A stretch of 64,000 nucleotides of DNA from Leifsonia xyli (GCA_001647635.1 CP014761.1:3224001-3288000), one strand, 5' to 3'. Positions 48,334 through 57,522 are shown, counted from the stretch's first letter. A program made the numbers and translations. The notes: generated from the letters alone by a model not told the origin.

Positions 48334-48616
48334 CGCCCGTTAAGCCGCACGCACGGCCCCAAACCCGATCGGGAGCCGCCGCAATGTTTGCATTGCTTCC
48401 GCCATGGCGTCATCGTCAATCCCGGCGTTCGTCTCTGATAGTGAGTCGCAATGCTTACGGGAGGGGTTCTACGGGCATTGCGGTGGCTGGAACCCCAGCC
48501 GGCTCACAAGGAGTGGCGGCACGCGTCGCTGGGTCTGCGCCGCGGCCGCCGCTCCGAAAGGCCGGCGGCGGCCGGTGGCTCTCCTCGGCGGCCGCTGCGC
48601 ATGTCCGGGGGAAAGG
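48334..48616. other. 283-base stretch with no convincing gene
   Basis: Between the terminator and the aldo/keto reductase stop I see no gene with a ribosome site or a recognised product in any frame. The open frames here are by-products of GC content. The first half is less GC-rich. It may be decayed sequence, but no homologue is recognisable. Confidence 0.4.
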
Positions 48617-49501
48617 TCAGGCGCCGATCGCGTTCAGCCGCTCCACCTGCTCGCCGGTCAGGCGCACGTCCCCGGCGGCGCTGTTCTCCTCCAGGTGCGC
48701 GATGCTCGACGTGCCCGGGATGAGCAGAATGTTGGGTGCGTGCGCGAGCAGCCAAGCGAGGCCGACCTGGGCGGGGGTCGCATCCACCTCGTCCGCGATG
48801 CCCTGGACGACCGGGTCGTCGGTCACCTTGGGCACTTGCGGGAACCCGCTGCCCAGCGGGAAGTACGGCGCCCAGGCGATCCCCTCCATGCGGCACAGGT
48901 CGAGCATGTCCTCGAAGCCGCGGGAGATCACCGAGTAGGCGTTCTGCACACAGGCGATTCCGGCGGGCACAGCGCGGCGCGCCGTGTCGATACGGACGGC
49001 ACTCAGACCGATCGCACCGATCACGCCCTCGTCGCGCAGCGCGACGAGGGCGGCGAGCTGGTCGTCGAGATCGACGAGCTCGTCGTCCGGCACGGTCAGA
49101 CCGGGACCCACCTCGGGCCTCCGCAGGTTGACGACGTCGAGCCGCTCCCGCCCGAGCGTGCGGAGGTTGGCGTGCACCTGGTCCCGCAACTGCTCGGGAC
49201 GCTGCGCGAGCTGCAGCGGAAGGGGCGCATCCCTCCGGATCGCCCCGACCTTGGTCGCGACGGTCACGGCGCGGTCGTCGCCCGCCGCCTGCGCGATGAT
49301 GCGGTTCGACACGCTGTCGCCGTAGAAGTCCGCGGTATCGATGTGGTCGATGCCGAGGTCGATCGCACGGCGGAGGAGGGCGACGCCGGCGCCCGGATCC
49401 GACTCCAGGTGTTCGAGCGCCATCGCGCCGTAACCGAGACGCGCCACGGTGCGACCGCCCAGATCGAACGTGCCGCCGGGGCGAAGGGTGCTCGTGGTCA
49501 T
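48617..49501 (-). CDS. Aldo/keto reductase
   Basis: NADPH-dependent carbonyl reductase of 294 residues, TIM-barrel. LGIDHIDTADFYGDSVSNRII has the catalytic Asp and Tyr, ATKVGA the Lys; the usual His position reads VVNLRRPEVG, with Arg as in a subgroup of AKRs (E. coli YdbC type). The C-terminal part binds NADP (IPGTSSIAHLEENSAAGDVRL). ATG 49501 has AGGAGGT. It is divergent from a tetR gene; two palindromes lie between them. Confidence 0.88.
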   Translation of the reverse strand: MTTSTLRPGGTFDLGGRTVARLGYGAMALEHLESDPGAGVALLRRAIDLGIDHIDTADFYGDSVSNRIIAQAAGDDRAVTVATKVGAIRRDAPLPLQLAQRPEQLRDQVHANLRTLGRERLDVVNLRRPEVGPGLTVPDDELVDLDDQLAALVALRDEGVIGAIGLSAVRIDTARRAVPAGIACVQNAYSVISRGFEDMLDLCRMEGIAWAPYFPLGSGFPQVPKVTDDPVVQGIADEVDATPAQVGLAWLLAHAPNILLIPGTSSIAHLEENSAAGDVRLTGEQVERLNAIGA

Positions 49502-49524
49502 GGGACCTCCTACACTGGTACGAA

Positions 49525-49579
49525 AGCGGAGGAACCTCCGCTACGCCGAACGTACCATTAAACGGAGGTGCCTCCATTT
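49525..49579. promoter_or_regulatory. Two TetR operator palindromes between AKR and tetR
   Basis: AGCGGAGG-AA-CCTCCGCT (49525-49542) is a perfect 8-bp repeat, and AAACGGAGG-TG-CCTCCATTT (49560-49579) repeats the CGGAGGNNCCTCC core. Centres lie 36 bases apart. The second covers the tetR ribosome site and start, so binding would block both genes. Confidence 0.75.
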
Positions 49580-50148
49580 CAGCGACTCCCTCGGTCCGGC
49601 GACCGCGCGCGGACGCCGCCCGCAACCGCGCGGCGATCCTGGACGCGGCCCGGCCGGCCATGGCGTCGGGCGACGACCCGTCGCTCGAGGCGATTGCGCG
49701 CGCTGCGGGCGTCGGCATCGGCACGCTGTACCGGAACTTCCCGACCCGGGAGGACCTCGTCGCCGCGGTGTACGCCACCGAATTGGAGTCGGTTCTCTCC
49801 ACGATGGATGCGCTGCTCGCCACGCATCCCGCCGATGTCGCCCTGCGCGAGTTCATGCGCAACTACAGCGGCTTCATCGCCACCAAGCGGGGCATGGTCG
49901 AGACCGTCCGGGCCGGCGCGCTCCGCTCGGCGGCGGCGTCGGCCGACACGCGACGGCGCGTCAACGAGGTGATCGGAACCTGCCTGTCCAGAGGCGCGGA
50001 GCAGAGGACGCTCCGGCCGGAGGTCGAGGCGGACGACGTCACCGCGGCGATGATCGGGGTGTTCCTGTCGACGGCGCAGAGCACCGATACGGGCCAGGCC
50101 GACCGGTTGCTCGACCTGCTCGTGCGCGGGCTGCGTCCAGAAGAGTAG
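49576..50148 (+). CDS. TetR-family regulator of the aldo/keto reductase (start uncertain)
   Basis: Regulator of about 190 residues. RADAARNRAAILDAARPAMASG is helix 1 of the DNA-binding domain, followed by PSLEAIARAAGVGIGTLYRNFPTREDLV. The ATG at 49660 would remove helix 1, so the start must be upstream. In frame there is no ATG, GTG or TTG; ATT at 49576 follows GGAGG at a proper distance. Alternatively the GTG at 49568 is the start and one base is missing (for example a T near 49577). The C-terminal domain is of the SCO1712-like short type. Likely represses itself and the reductase. Confidence 0.78.
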   Translation: MSATPSVRRPRADAARNRAAILDAARPAMASGDDPSLEAIARAAGVGIGTLYRNFPTREDLVAAVYATELESVLSTMDALLATHPADVALREFMRNYSGFIATKRGMVETVRAGALRSAAASADTRRRVNEVIGTCLSRGAEQRTLRPEVEADDVTAAMIGVFLSTAQSTDTGQADRLLDLLVRGLRPEE

Positions 50149-50154
50149 GCGGCC

Positions 50155-50508
50155 TCAGTCGTCCGCGCCGTGACCTCCGGAGCCGTGGTCGTCGCCGGAG
50201 TCGTGGCCGGCGGAATCGTCGGCGCCATGACCGCCCGATCCGTGGTCGTCGCCGACGTCGTGGGTGGCCGCGTCATCCGCGCCGTGGTCGTCGGGCACCG
50301 GGACCGGCACCGCCGTCGGAACGTCGCTCGGGGTGGGCCGCGGGATGCGGTCCTCGAGCGCCGGGGACGGCGTCCCGCTCGGCTGCACGATGCGCGGGGA
50401 GTCGTCCCGTCCTCCGTCGCCGGTCGCAGCGACCGCTGCCGCCGTTCCCAGTCCGAGCGCGACCGCCGCGCCTCCCGCGATCAGTGTCGCCTTGGCGAGT
50501 GTTCTCAT
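50155..50508 (-). CDS. Secreted His/Asp-rich repeat protein
   Basis: Protein of 117 residues. The N-terminus is a signal peptide (MRTLAKATLIAGGAAVALGLG, cleavage near AVAA-TGD). The middle is Pro-rich, and the C-terminal third is a repeat of GDDHGSGGHGADD and relatives, very rich in His, Asp and Gly. Such a composition suits metal binding (Zn, Ni, Cu) in the envelope; this is inference. ATG start; convergent with tetR (6-base gap). Confidence 0.75.
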   Translation of the reverse strand: MRTLAKATLIAGGAAVALGLGTAAAVAATGDGGRDDSPRIVQPSGTPSPALEDRIPRPTPSDVPTAVPVPVPDDHGADDAATHDVGDDHGSGGHGADDSAGHDSGDDHGSGGHGADD

Positions 50509-50583
50509 CGTTCAGCCTCCATCCGCTTTCCTGTAACACGAGACCCGGGGCGATCCGGTTCAGCGCACCCATATGCTGGTGCC

Positions 50584-51384
50584 ATGCTGGACAACCCGCG
50601 CTCGCCGCGCGTCAGGGCCGTCGCCAAGCTCGCCAAGCGGCATGCCCGCTCCGAGACGGGCCTCTTCCTCCTCGAAGGGCCCCAGGCCGTCGCCGAGGCG
50701 CTCTCGTTCCGGCCCGAGCTCGTGGTGGACCTCTTCGCGACGCCGACGGCGCTCGAGAAGCACGGCGAGATCGCTCGGGCCGCCGCAGAGGCGGACGTCG
50801 AGGTGGAGTTCGTCACCGAGCACGTCCTCGACGCGATGGCCGACACCGTCACGCCGCAGGGCTTCGTCGCCGTGGCCCGGCAGTTCCCGACCTCGATCCG
50901 CGACATCTTCACGGGCGAGCCGCGGCTCGTCGCCATCCTGGAGGAGGTGCGCGACCCCGGCAACGCGGGCACGATCATCCGCGCCGCCGACTCTGCGGGC
51001 GCTGACGCCGTGGTGCTCACCGGGCGCACCGTCGACCTCTACAACCCGAAGGTGGTCCGCTCCACGACCGGATCGCTGTTCCACGTGCCGGTCGCCGTCG
51101 GAGCAGACCTGGCCGACGTCGTCGGCCGCGCCCACACGGCGGGACTGCAGGTGCTCGCCGCCGACATCAAGGGAGAGGACCTGCTGGCCGCCCGCCGAGA
51201 CGGCGAGCTGGGCCGTCCCACCGCGTGGGTGTTCGGCAACGAGGCGCACGGGCTGACCGATGACCTGCTGGGGCGGGTGGACCGCGTGGTCACGGTCCCG
51301 ATCTACGGTCGCGCCGAGTCCATGAACCTGGCGACCGCTGCCTCCGTCTGCCTGTACGAGTCGGCGTTCGCGCAGCGCACCTGA
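50584..51384 (+). CDS. TrmH/SpoU-family RNA 2'-O-methyltransferase
   Basis: SPOUT methyltransferase of 266 residues. It has a small RNA-binding N-domain (NPRSPRVRAVAKLAKRHAR) and the C-terminal SAM knot: VRDPGNAGTIIRAADSAGAD, FGNEAHGL, and VPIYGRAESMNLATAASVCLYE (motifs 1-3). The target may be 23S rRNA or tRNA. ATG 50584 is 6 bases after TATGCT (50572-50577), leaderless pattern. It lies before pheST, which is common in actinobacteria. Confidence 0.92.
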   Translation: MLDNPRSPRVRAVAKLAKRHARSETGLFLLEGPQAVAEALSFRPELVVDLFATPTALEKHGEIARAAAEADVEVEFVTEHVLDAMADTVTPQGFVAVARQFPTSIRDIFTGEPRLVAILEEVRDPGNAGTIIRAADSAGADAVVLTGRTVDLYNPKVVRSTTGSLFHVPVAVGADLADVVGRAHTAGLQVLAADIKGEDLLAARRDGELGRPTAWVFGNEAHGLTDDLLGRVDRVVTVPIYGRAESMNLATAASVCLYESAFAQRT

Positions 51385-51392
51385 GCGCGTCC

Positions 51393-51419
51393 TTCTCCAC
51401 AGGCCGGGACTTATCCACC
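51393..51419 (+). other. Pair of near-consensus DnaA boxes before pheS
   Basis: TTCTCCACA (51393-51401) and TTATCCACC (51411-51419) each match the DnaA-box consensus TTATCCACA in 8 of 9 bases, 18 bases start to start. There is no origin-like AT-rich region. DnaA could titrate or regulate here. Confidence 0.4.
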
Positions 51420-51470
51420 GGATCGACTCCGAGCGGGAGGCGCCGCACGCCCCGACTAGACTGGGTGACC

Positions 51471-52511
51471 GTGTCAGATACCACCCAGATCACCGAATCG
51501 GAGGTCGAGGCCGCGGTCGGAGCGGCTCTCGCCGCGATCGACGCCGCGAGCGACTCGGCCGCGCTGAAGACGGTGCGCCACGACCACACGGCCGAGGGTT
51601 CGCCGCTCGCGCGCCTCAACGCGAGCATCCGCTCGCTGCCGGGCGACCAGAAGGCCGCCGCGGGCAAGCTCGTCGGCGGCGCCCGCGCGCGGGTCAACCA
51701 GGCGTTCGCCGCCAAGGAGTCCGAGATCGCGGCGGCGGAGGAGGCGGCCCAGCTCGCCGCCGAGGCCGTCGACGTGACGGCCCTGCCCACGCGCTGGACG
51801 CCCGGGGCGCGCCACCCGCTGAGCCTCCTCCAGGAGCGCATCGCCGACATCTTCGTCGGCATGGGCTGGGAGGTCGCAGAGGGTCCGGAGCTCGAGAGCG
51901 AGTGGTACAACTTCGACGCCCTCAACTTCGACGCCGACCACCCGGCGCGTGCGATGCAGGACACCTTCTTCGTCGAGCCGACGGACGCCCACCTCGTGAT
52001 GCGCACGCACACGTCGCCGGTGCAGCTGCGCGCCCTGCTGGGCGAGCAGCTCCCGGTGTACCGCATCGCGCCGGGCCGCGTGTTCCGCACCGACGAGTTC
52101 GATGCCACGCACCTCCCGGTCTTCACCCAGACCGAGGGGATCGCCGTCGACAAGGGCCTCACCATGGCGCATCTGCGCGGCACGCTCGACCACTTCGTCA
52201 AGACGCTGTTCGGCGACGAGGCGCGCGTCCGCCTGCGCCCGAACTACTTCCCGTTCACCGAGCCGAGCGCCGAGCTCGACCTGTGGCACCCGACCTTCAA
52301 GGGCGGCGCGCGCTGGATCGAGTGGGGCGGCTGCGGCATGGTCAACCCGAACGTCCTGCGCTCGGCGGGCATCGACCCCGACGTCTACTCCGGCTTCGCG
52401 TTCGGCATGGGCGTGGAGCGGGCGCTGATGTTCCGCAACGACGTCAAAGACATGCGCGACATGGCCGAGGGTGATGTCCGATTCTCCCAGCAGTTCGGAA
52501 TGGTGGTCTGA
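51471..52511 (+). CDS. pheS: Phenylalanyl-tRNA synthetase alpha subunit
   Basis: Class II aminoacyl-tRNA synthetase subunit of 346 residues. The N-terminal coiled-coil and class II core are present, with motif 2 (ARVRLRPNYFPFTEPSAELD) and motif 3 (GFAFGMGVERALMFRN). The GTG at 51471 is chosen because TAGACT (51457-51462) lies 8 bases upstream; another in-frame GTG at 51465 is too near the box for a leaderless start. The stop overlaps pheT by one base. Confidence 0.95.
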   Translation: MSDTTQITESEVEAAVGAALAAIDAASDSAALKTVRHDHTAEGSPLARLNASIRSLPGDQKAAAGKLVGGARARVNQAFAAKESEIAAAEEAAQLAAEAVDVTALPTRWTPGARHPLSLLQERIADIFVGMGWEVAEGPELESEWYNFDALNFDADHPARAMQDTFFVEPTDAHLVMRTHTSPVQLRALLGEQLPVYRIAPGRVFRTDEFDATHLPVFTQTEGIAVDKGLTMAHLRGTLDHFVKTLFGDEARVRLRPNYFPFTEPSAELDLWHPTFKGGARWIEWGGCGMVNPNVLRSAGIDPDVYSGFAFGMGVERALMFRNDVKDMRDMAEGDVRFSQQFGMVV

Positions 52512-55051
52512 TGCGCGTCCCCCTGAGTTGGCTCGGCGAGTTCGTCGACCTCGAGCCCGGCACCACGCCGGAGGAGGTGCACGCCGCCCTCGTGTCCGTC
52601 GGGCTCGAAGAGGAGGACATCCACACCTTCGAGCTGTCCGGTCCGATCGTCGTCGGCCAGGTGCTTGAGTTCGTCGAGGAGCCACAGAGCAACGGCAAGA
52701 CCATCCGCTGGTGCCAGGTGCGCGTCGCGCCCGAAGGCGAGACGGCCGCCGACGGCGGCGCCGATGTGCGCGGCATCGTCTGCGGCGCCCGCAACTTCTT
52801 CGAGGGCGACAAGGTCGTCGTGACGCTGCCCGGCGCGGTGCTGCCCGGCCCGTTCCCGATCGCGGCGCGCAAGACCTACGGTCACGTCTCCGACGGCATG
52901 ATCGCGTCGGCGCGCGAGCTCGGGCTCGGCGAGGACCACGACGGCATCCTGCGCCTAAGCACGCTGGGCCTCGACCCCGAGGTCGGCACCGACGCGGTGT
53001 CGCTGCTCGGGCTCGACGACGCGGCCGTCGAGGTGAACGTCACGCCCGACCGCGGCTACGCGTTCTCGATCCGCGGCATCGCTCGCGAGTACTCGCACGC
53101 GACGGGGTCCGCGTTCCGCGACCCGGCCGACGCCGTCCCGACGAGTGCCGAGCACGCCAGCGGCTTCTGGGTCACCATCGACGACACCGCGCCCATCCGC
53201 GGCCGGGTCGGGGCGAGCGTGTTCGTCACGCGAGTGGTGCGCGACGTCGACGGCAGCCGGCCCACCCCGGCATGGATGATCGCGCGGCTCAAGCTCGCGG
53301 GCATCCGCTCGATCTCGCTGATCGTCGACATCACGAACTACGTCATGCTCGAGCTCGGTCAGCCGATCCACGGCTACGACCTCGACAAGCTGTCCGGCGG
53401 CATCGTCGTGCGCCGCGCGACGCCGGGGGAGAAGCTGGTCACGCTCGACGACCAGACGCGCACCCTCGACCCGGAAGACCTCGTGATCGCCGACGACTCC
53501 GGCGCGATCGGCATGGCCGGCATCATGGGCGGCGCGTCGACCGAGATCGGCCGCGACACCCGCAATGTGCTCATCGAGGCGGCGAACTTCGACCCGGTGT
53601 CGATCGCGCGCACGGCCCGCCGGCACAAGCTGCCGAGCGAGGCGTCCAAGCGCTTCGAGCGCGGCGTCGACCCGCAGGTCGCAGTGGCCGCCGCCGGGCG
53701 GGTGGTGCAGCTGCTGGAGCAACTCGCCGGCGGTCACGCCGACGGGCTCGGCTCGCTGCTCGACGCGTCCGAGGCCGTCGAGGCCATCCGCCTGCCCGAC
53801 GGCTACATCGCCTCCCTCATCGGTGTCGACTACACCGATGACGAGGTGCGCAGCGCGCTCGCCGAGATCGGCGGCGCCGTCACAGAGACCGACGGCGCCC
53901 TGCTCGTCGCGCCTCCCACCTGGCGCCCCGACCTGCGCGACAAGTCCGACCTGGCCGAGGAGGTCGCCCGCATCGTCGGCTACGACCGCATCCCCTCGGT
54001 GCTGCCCGTCGCCCCTCCGGGACGCGGCCTCTCGCGGGAGCAGCGCCTCCGCCGCGCCGCCGCGCAGATCCTGGCCGACAACGGCGCGACCGAGGTGCTC
54101 GCCTTCCCGTTCGTGAGCGAGGCGCAGAACGACCTGTTCGGTCAGCCGGAGGCGGACGGCCACGTCCCCGCCGTCCGCCTGGCCAACGCGCTCGACGCGA
54201 CCGCGCCGTACCTCCGCACCTCGCTGCTGCCCGGGCTGGTGGACGCGGCCAAGCGCAACCTCGCCCGCGGACTCGTCGACCTGCGCGTCTATGAACTCGG
54301 GACGGTGTTCCGCCCGTCGGAGGGCTCGATCGGCAGCGAGACACTGCCGCCCGGGGCCGCCCTGCCGTCGTCGGACATCCTGGCCGGCTTGAACGCCGGC
54401 ATCCCGGCGCAGCCACGCCACCTCGCCGGCCTCGTGGTCGGCGACGTGCACGGCAAGCAGCCGGGCGCGGCGGCCGTGTCCGCCGGGCTGGTCGACGCGC
54501 TCGACATGGTGCGGCAGACCGCCGCGGCAGTCGGCGTGACGGTCGAGTTCGCCCAGTCGTCCCACCAGGCCCTCCACCCGGGTCGCACCGCGCGGCTCCT
54601 CGCGCGTGGCGCGAACGGTGACGCGGTGCCCGTCGGTTACGCCGGCGAACTGCTGCCCGCCCTCGCGCACGAGCTGGACCTCCCGCGTGTGGTGGCCGTC
54701 TTCGAGCTCGACCTGGACGCCCTGATCGCGATCGCGCCGCCAGAGATCGTGGCGGGTATCATCGCCGGCTTCCCGGCCGCGACGCAGGACCTCTCCCTGG
54801 TGGTCGGCGCGGACGTCCCCGCGGGCGACGTGCTGCGCGCGGTCCGCGAGGGCGCGGGAGAACTGCTGGAGGACATCCACCTGGTCGACGACTACCGCGG
54901 CGCCGGCCTGCCGGAGGGACGCAAGAGCCTCACGTTCGCGCTCCGCTTCCGCGCCGACGACCGCACCCTCACCGCCGCCGAGGCGACCGAGGCCAAGCTG
55001 GCCGGCTCCGCCCGCGCCGGCGAGCTGTACGGCGCGACCATCCGCGAGTAG
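52511..55051 (+). CDS. pheT: Phenylalanyl-tRNA synthetase beta subunit
   Basis: Beta chain of 846 residues; joins PheS as an alpha2-beta2 enzyme. Order: tRNA-binding fold (about 35-150), B3/B4 editing domain (about 210-380), B5, a catalytic-like domain (VLAFPFVSEAQNDLFGQPEADG region), and a C-terminal FDX-ACB domain (ending SLTFALRFRADDRTLTAAEA). The ATG overlaps the pheS stop, so the subunits are made together. Confidence 0.96.
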   Translation: MRVPLSWLGEFVDLEPGTTPEEVHAALVSVGLEEEDIHTFELSGPIVVGQVLEFVEEPQSNGKTIRWCQVRVAPEGETAADGGADVRGIVCGARNFFEGDKVVVTLPGAVLPGPFPIAARKTYGHVSDGMIASARELGLGEDHDGILRLSTLGLDPEVGTDAVSLLGLDDAAVEVNVTPDRGYAFSIRGIAREYSHATGSAFRDPADAVPTSAEHASGFWVTIDDTAPIRGRVGASVFVTRVVRDVDGSRPTPAWMIARLKLAGIRSISLIVDITNYVMLELGQPIHGYDLDKLSGGIVVRRATPGEKLVTLDDQTRTLDPEDLVIADDSGAIGMAGIMGGASTEIGRDTRNVLIEAANFDPVSIARTARRHKLPSEASKRFERGVDPQVAVAAAGRVVQLLEQLAGGHADGLGSLLDASEAVEAIRLPDGYIASLIGVDYTDDEVRSALAEIGGAVTETDGALLVAPPTWRPDLRDKSDLAEEVARIVGYDRIPSVLPVAPPGRGLSREQRLRRAAAQILADNGATEVLAFPFVSEAQNDLFGQPEADGHVPAVRLANALDATAPYLRTSLLPGLVDAAKRNLARGLVDLRVYELGTVFRPSEGSIGSETLPPGAALPSSDILAGLNAGIPAQPRHLAGLVVGDVHGKQPGAAAVSAGLVDALDMVRQTAAAVGVTVEFAQSSHQALHPGRTARLLARGANGDAVPVGYAGELLPALAHELDLPRVVAVFELDLDALIAIAPPEIVAGIIAGFPAATQDLSLVVGADVPAGDVLRAVREGAGELLEDIHLVDDYRGAGLPEGRKSLTFALRFRADDRTLTAAEATEAKLAGSARAGELYGATIRE

Positions 55052-55152
55052 CGGCGCGCGCTCGGCGCGGCATTCGTCGTCGGAAGACGGGGAGGAACGC
55101 CGCTGCACCCGCGATTTGGCGGCGGCGGGGGAGGGCGCGCTAGGGTTGACCC

Positions 55153-55239
55153 ATGCTTTCCGTCCGGCGCACCGCCTCGACGCGCGCGGCCCTCGCCGCT
55201 CGCGCCATGCGCCGACGCCTGCGCGACCGCCGAAGCTAG
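55153..55239 (+). CDS. Arg-rich leader peptide of the arg operon (candidate attenuator)
   Basis: A 28-codon frame starting at ATG 55153, 6 bases after a TAGGGT box (55141-55146), hence probably leaderless. Ten of 28 codons are Arg, six of them within the last ten codons (R-R-R-L-R-D-R-R at the end), and two are CGA, a rarer codon in such genomes. It stops 85 bases before argC. Its end overlaps one arm of a hairpin, with an alternative hairpin just downstream. This matches leader peptides used to sense an amino acid by ribosome stalling. Not tested by expression. Confidence 0.7.
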   Translation: MLSVRRTASTRAALAARAMRRRLRDRRS

Positions 55240-55257
55240 GCGGCGTTCAGGGCGGTC
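55225..55257 (+). promoter_or_regulatory. Competing hairpins in the arg leader
   Basis: GACCGCC (55225-55231) can pair with GGCGGTC (55251-55257), or CCGCC (55227-55231) can pair with GGCGG (55239-55243). The two forms are mutually exclusive. GGCGGCG (55239-55245) can also pair with CGCCGTC further on. The leader-peptide stop codon (55237-55239) lies in this segment, so a ribosome stalled at the Arg codons would change which form appears. Confidence 0.5.
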
Positions 55258-55324
55258 CGTGCGCGGGCCGACGTGGGCGTCGCCGTCGCCGAGACTCCCG
55301 TCGTCCACTCGAAAAGGAAGAAGC

Positions 55325-56371
55325 ATGACTTTCTCGGTCGCTGTCGCAGGCGCATCCGGATACGCGGGCGGTGAGCTGCTGCGCATCCTCGCCGCGCACC
55401 CCGACTTCGAGGCCCGCACCGTCACCGCGCACAGCAACGCCGGTCACCCGCTGATCGCCCACCAGCCGCACCTGCGCAGTCTCGCGCACCTGACTCTGCA
55501 GGAGACGTCCGCGGCGAACCTCGCCGGTCACGACATCGTGTTCCTCGCACTCCCGCACGGCGCCTCCGGCGAGATCGCCGCCCAGCTCCCCGACGACACC
55601 GTCGTCGTGGACTGCGGAGCCGACCACCGCCTCGAAGACCCAGCGGCCTGGGCCGCCTTCTACGGCGGCGACCACTTCGGCGCGTGGGCCTACGGGGTGC
55701 CAGAGCTCCCGCTCACCGGCGGCGCGAAGCAGCGCGAGAATCTGGTCGGCGCGCGGCGGATCGCGGCCCCGGGATGCAACGCGAGCGCCGTGTCCCTGGC
55801 GCTCGCCCCAGGAATCCAGGCCGGCCTCATCGACGACGAGGACATCGTCGCCGTGCTGGCCGTCGGCCCGTCCGGCGCGGGGAAGTCGCTCAAGACGATG
55901 TACCTGGCGAGCGAGATCCTCGGCTCGGCGAACCCGTACGGCGTCGGCGGCACGCACCGGCACATCCCCGAGATCCAGCAGAACCTCCGGAAAGCCGGAG
56001 CACAAGCGCCGACCGTGTCGTTCACGCCGGTGCTCGTGCCGATGTCGCGCGGCATCCTCGCCACCTCGACCGCCCGGGTGAAGCCCGGCGTGACGGCCGA
56101 GCAGGTACAGCAGACGTGGGAGGCCGCGTACGCTGACGAGCCGTTCGTCCACGTGCTCCCGGCCGGGACGCTGCCGCGCACCAGCGATGTGCTCGGCGCC
56201 AACACCGTCCTGGTGGGCGTCGCGCTCGACGAGGCCGCCGGCCGCGTGGTCACGGTGCTCGCCCTCGACAACCTGTACAAGGGGACGGCCGGCGCCGCCA
56301 TCCAGTCCGTCAACATCGCCCTCGGCCTCGACGAGACCGCGGGCCTGACCGTGAACGGAGTCGCCCCGTGA
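55325..56371 (+). CDS. argC: N-acetyl-gamma-glutamyl-phosphate reductase
   Basis: Third step of arginine synthesis, 348 residues, NADPH-dependent. N-terminal Rossmann fold [23 protein letters not shown], catalytic Cys in [18 protein letters not shown], and His in [17 protein letters not shown] 55325 with AAAAGGAAG. First gene of the argCJBDFH operon, behind the leader; its stop overlaps argJ (GTGA). Confidence 0.95.
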   Translation: MTFSVAVAGASGYAGGELLRILAAHPDFEARTVTAHSNAGHPLIAHQPHLRSLAHLTLQETSAANLAGHDIVFLALPHGASGEIAAQLPDDTVVVDCGADHRLEDPAAWAAFYGGDHFGAWAYGVPELPLTGGAKQRENLVGARRIAAPGCNASAVSLALAPGIQAGLIDDEDIVAVLAVGPSGAGKSLKTMYLASEILGSANPYGVGGTHRHIPEIQQNLRKAGAQAPTVSFTPVLVPMSRGILATSTARVKPGVTAEQVQQTWEAAYADEPFVHVLPAGTLPRTSDVLGANTVLVGVALDEAAGRVVTVLALDNLYKGTAGAAIQSVNIALGLDETAGLTVNGVAP

Positions 56372-57522
56372 GCGTCACCGCTGCCACCGGATTCGCCGCC
56401 GCGGGCGTCGTCGCCGGGCTCAAGACGAGCGGTAACCGCGACCTCGCGCTCGTCCAGAACCTCGGGCCCCTGAACGCCGCAGCCGCGGTCTTCACCACCA
56501 ACCGCTGCAAGGCGAACCCGGTGCTGTGGAGCGAGCAGGTCATCCAGGACGGCGTCGTCTCCGCGATCGTCCTCAACTCGGGCGGCGCCAACTGCTACAC
56601 CGGAACTCAGGGCTTCCAGACCACGCACGCGACGGCGGAGGCGGTCGCCGAGCGGCTCGACGTCTCGGCCGGGGACGTGCTGGTCTGCTCCACCGGGCTC
56701 ATCGGCGAGCAGCTGCCGCTCGACAAGCTGATCACCGGCGTCACCGCCGCGACTGAAGCGCTTGCGACCGATGCCGGGATCGCCGCCGCCGAGGCCATCA
56801 TGACCACCGACACGCGCCCCAAGCAGTCCGTGCACCGCGCGCCGGACGGCTGGACGATCGGCGGCATGGCGAAGGGCGCAGGGATGCTCGCGCCAGGCCT
56901 CGCGACGATGCTCGTCGTCCTCACCACCGACGCCGTGCTCACCTCCCAGCAGCTGGATGCGGCCCTGCGCCAGGCGACCCGGGTGACCTTCGACCGCCTC
57001 GACTCCGACGGCTGCATGTCCACGAACGACACCGTCGCCCTCCTCGCGTCCGGTGCGAGCGGCGTCGAGCCCGCCGAAGCCGACTTCGCCCTCGCCCTGA
57101 CGGAGGTGTGCCGCGACCTCGCCGAGCAGCTGCAGGCGGACGCCGAGGGCGCGTCGCACGACGTCGCCATCCAGGTCGTCAACGCGAAGTCCGAGGACGA
57201 CGCGGTGACGGTCGGCCGCGCCGTGTCGCGCAGCAACCTCTTCAAGGCCGCCATCTTCGGCAACGACCCCAACTGGGGCCGGGTGCTCGCGGCCGTCGGC
57301 ACCACCGACGCGGAGTTCGACCCGTACGGGATCGACGTGGCGATCAACGGCGTCCAGGTCTGCACCGCGGGCGAGCCGGACCAGCCGCGGGAGCTGGTCG
57401 ACCTGACGCCGCGCAACGTGCACATCCTGATCGACCTGCACGCGGGCGAGGAGACGGCGACCATCCTGACCAACGACCTCACCCACGACTACGTGCACGA
57501 GAACAGCGCGTACGCCAGCTGA
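56368..57522 (+). CDS. argJ: Bifunctional ornithine acetyltransferase/N-acetylglutamate synthase
   Basis: Recycles acetyl groups from N-acetylornithine to glutamate, 384 residues. Autoprocessing site Ala179-Thr180 in [14 protein letters not shown]; Thr180 becomes the nucleophile of the beta chain. [20 protein letters not shown] and [13 protein letters not shown] are conserved. Whether it also makes acetylglutamate from acetyl-CoA cannot be read here; no argA is in the window. GTG start overlaps argC. Confidence 0.95.
   Translation: MSVTAATGFAAAGVVAGLKTSGNRDLALVQNLGPLNAAAAVFTTNRCKANPVLWSEQVIQDGVVSAIVLNSGGANCYTGTQGFQTTHATAEAVAERLDVSAGDVLVCSTGLIGEQLPLDKLITGVTAATEALATDAGIAAAEAIMTTDTRPKQSVHRAPDGWTIGGMAKGAGMLAPGLATMLVVLTTDAVLTSQQLDAALRQATRVTFDRLDSDGCMSTNDTVALLASGASGVEPAEADFALALTEVCRDLAEQLQADAEGASHDVAIQVVNAKSEDDAVTVGRAVSRSNLFKAAIFGNDPNWGRVLAAVGTTDAEFDPYGIDVAINGVQVCTAGEPDQPRELVDLTPRNVHILIDLHAGEETATILTNDLTHDYVHENSAYAS

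Noticed and set aside
48404..48616. Open frames in the gap before the aldo/keto reductase
   Set aside because: No ribosome site, no family pattern and poor codon bias; probably chance frames.
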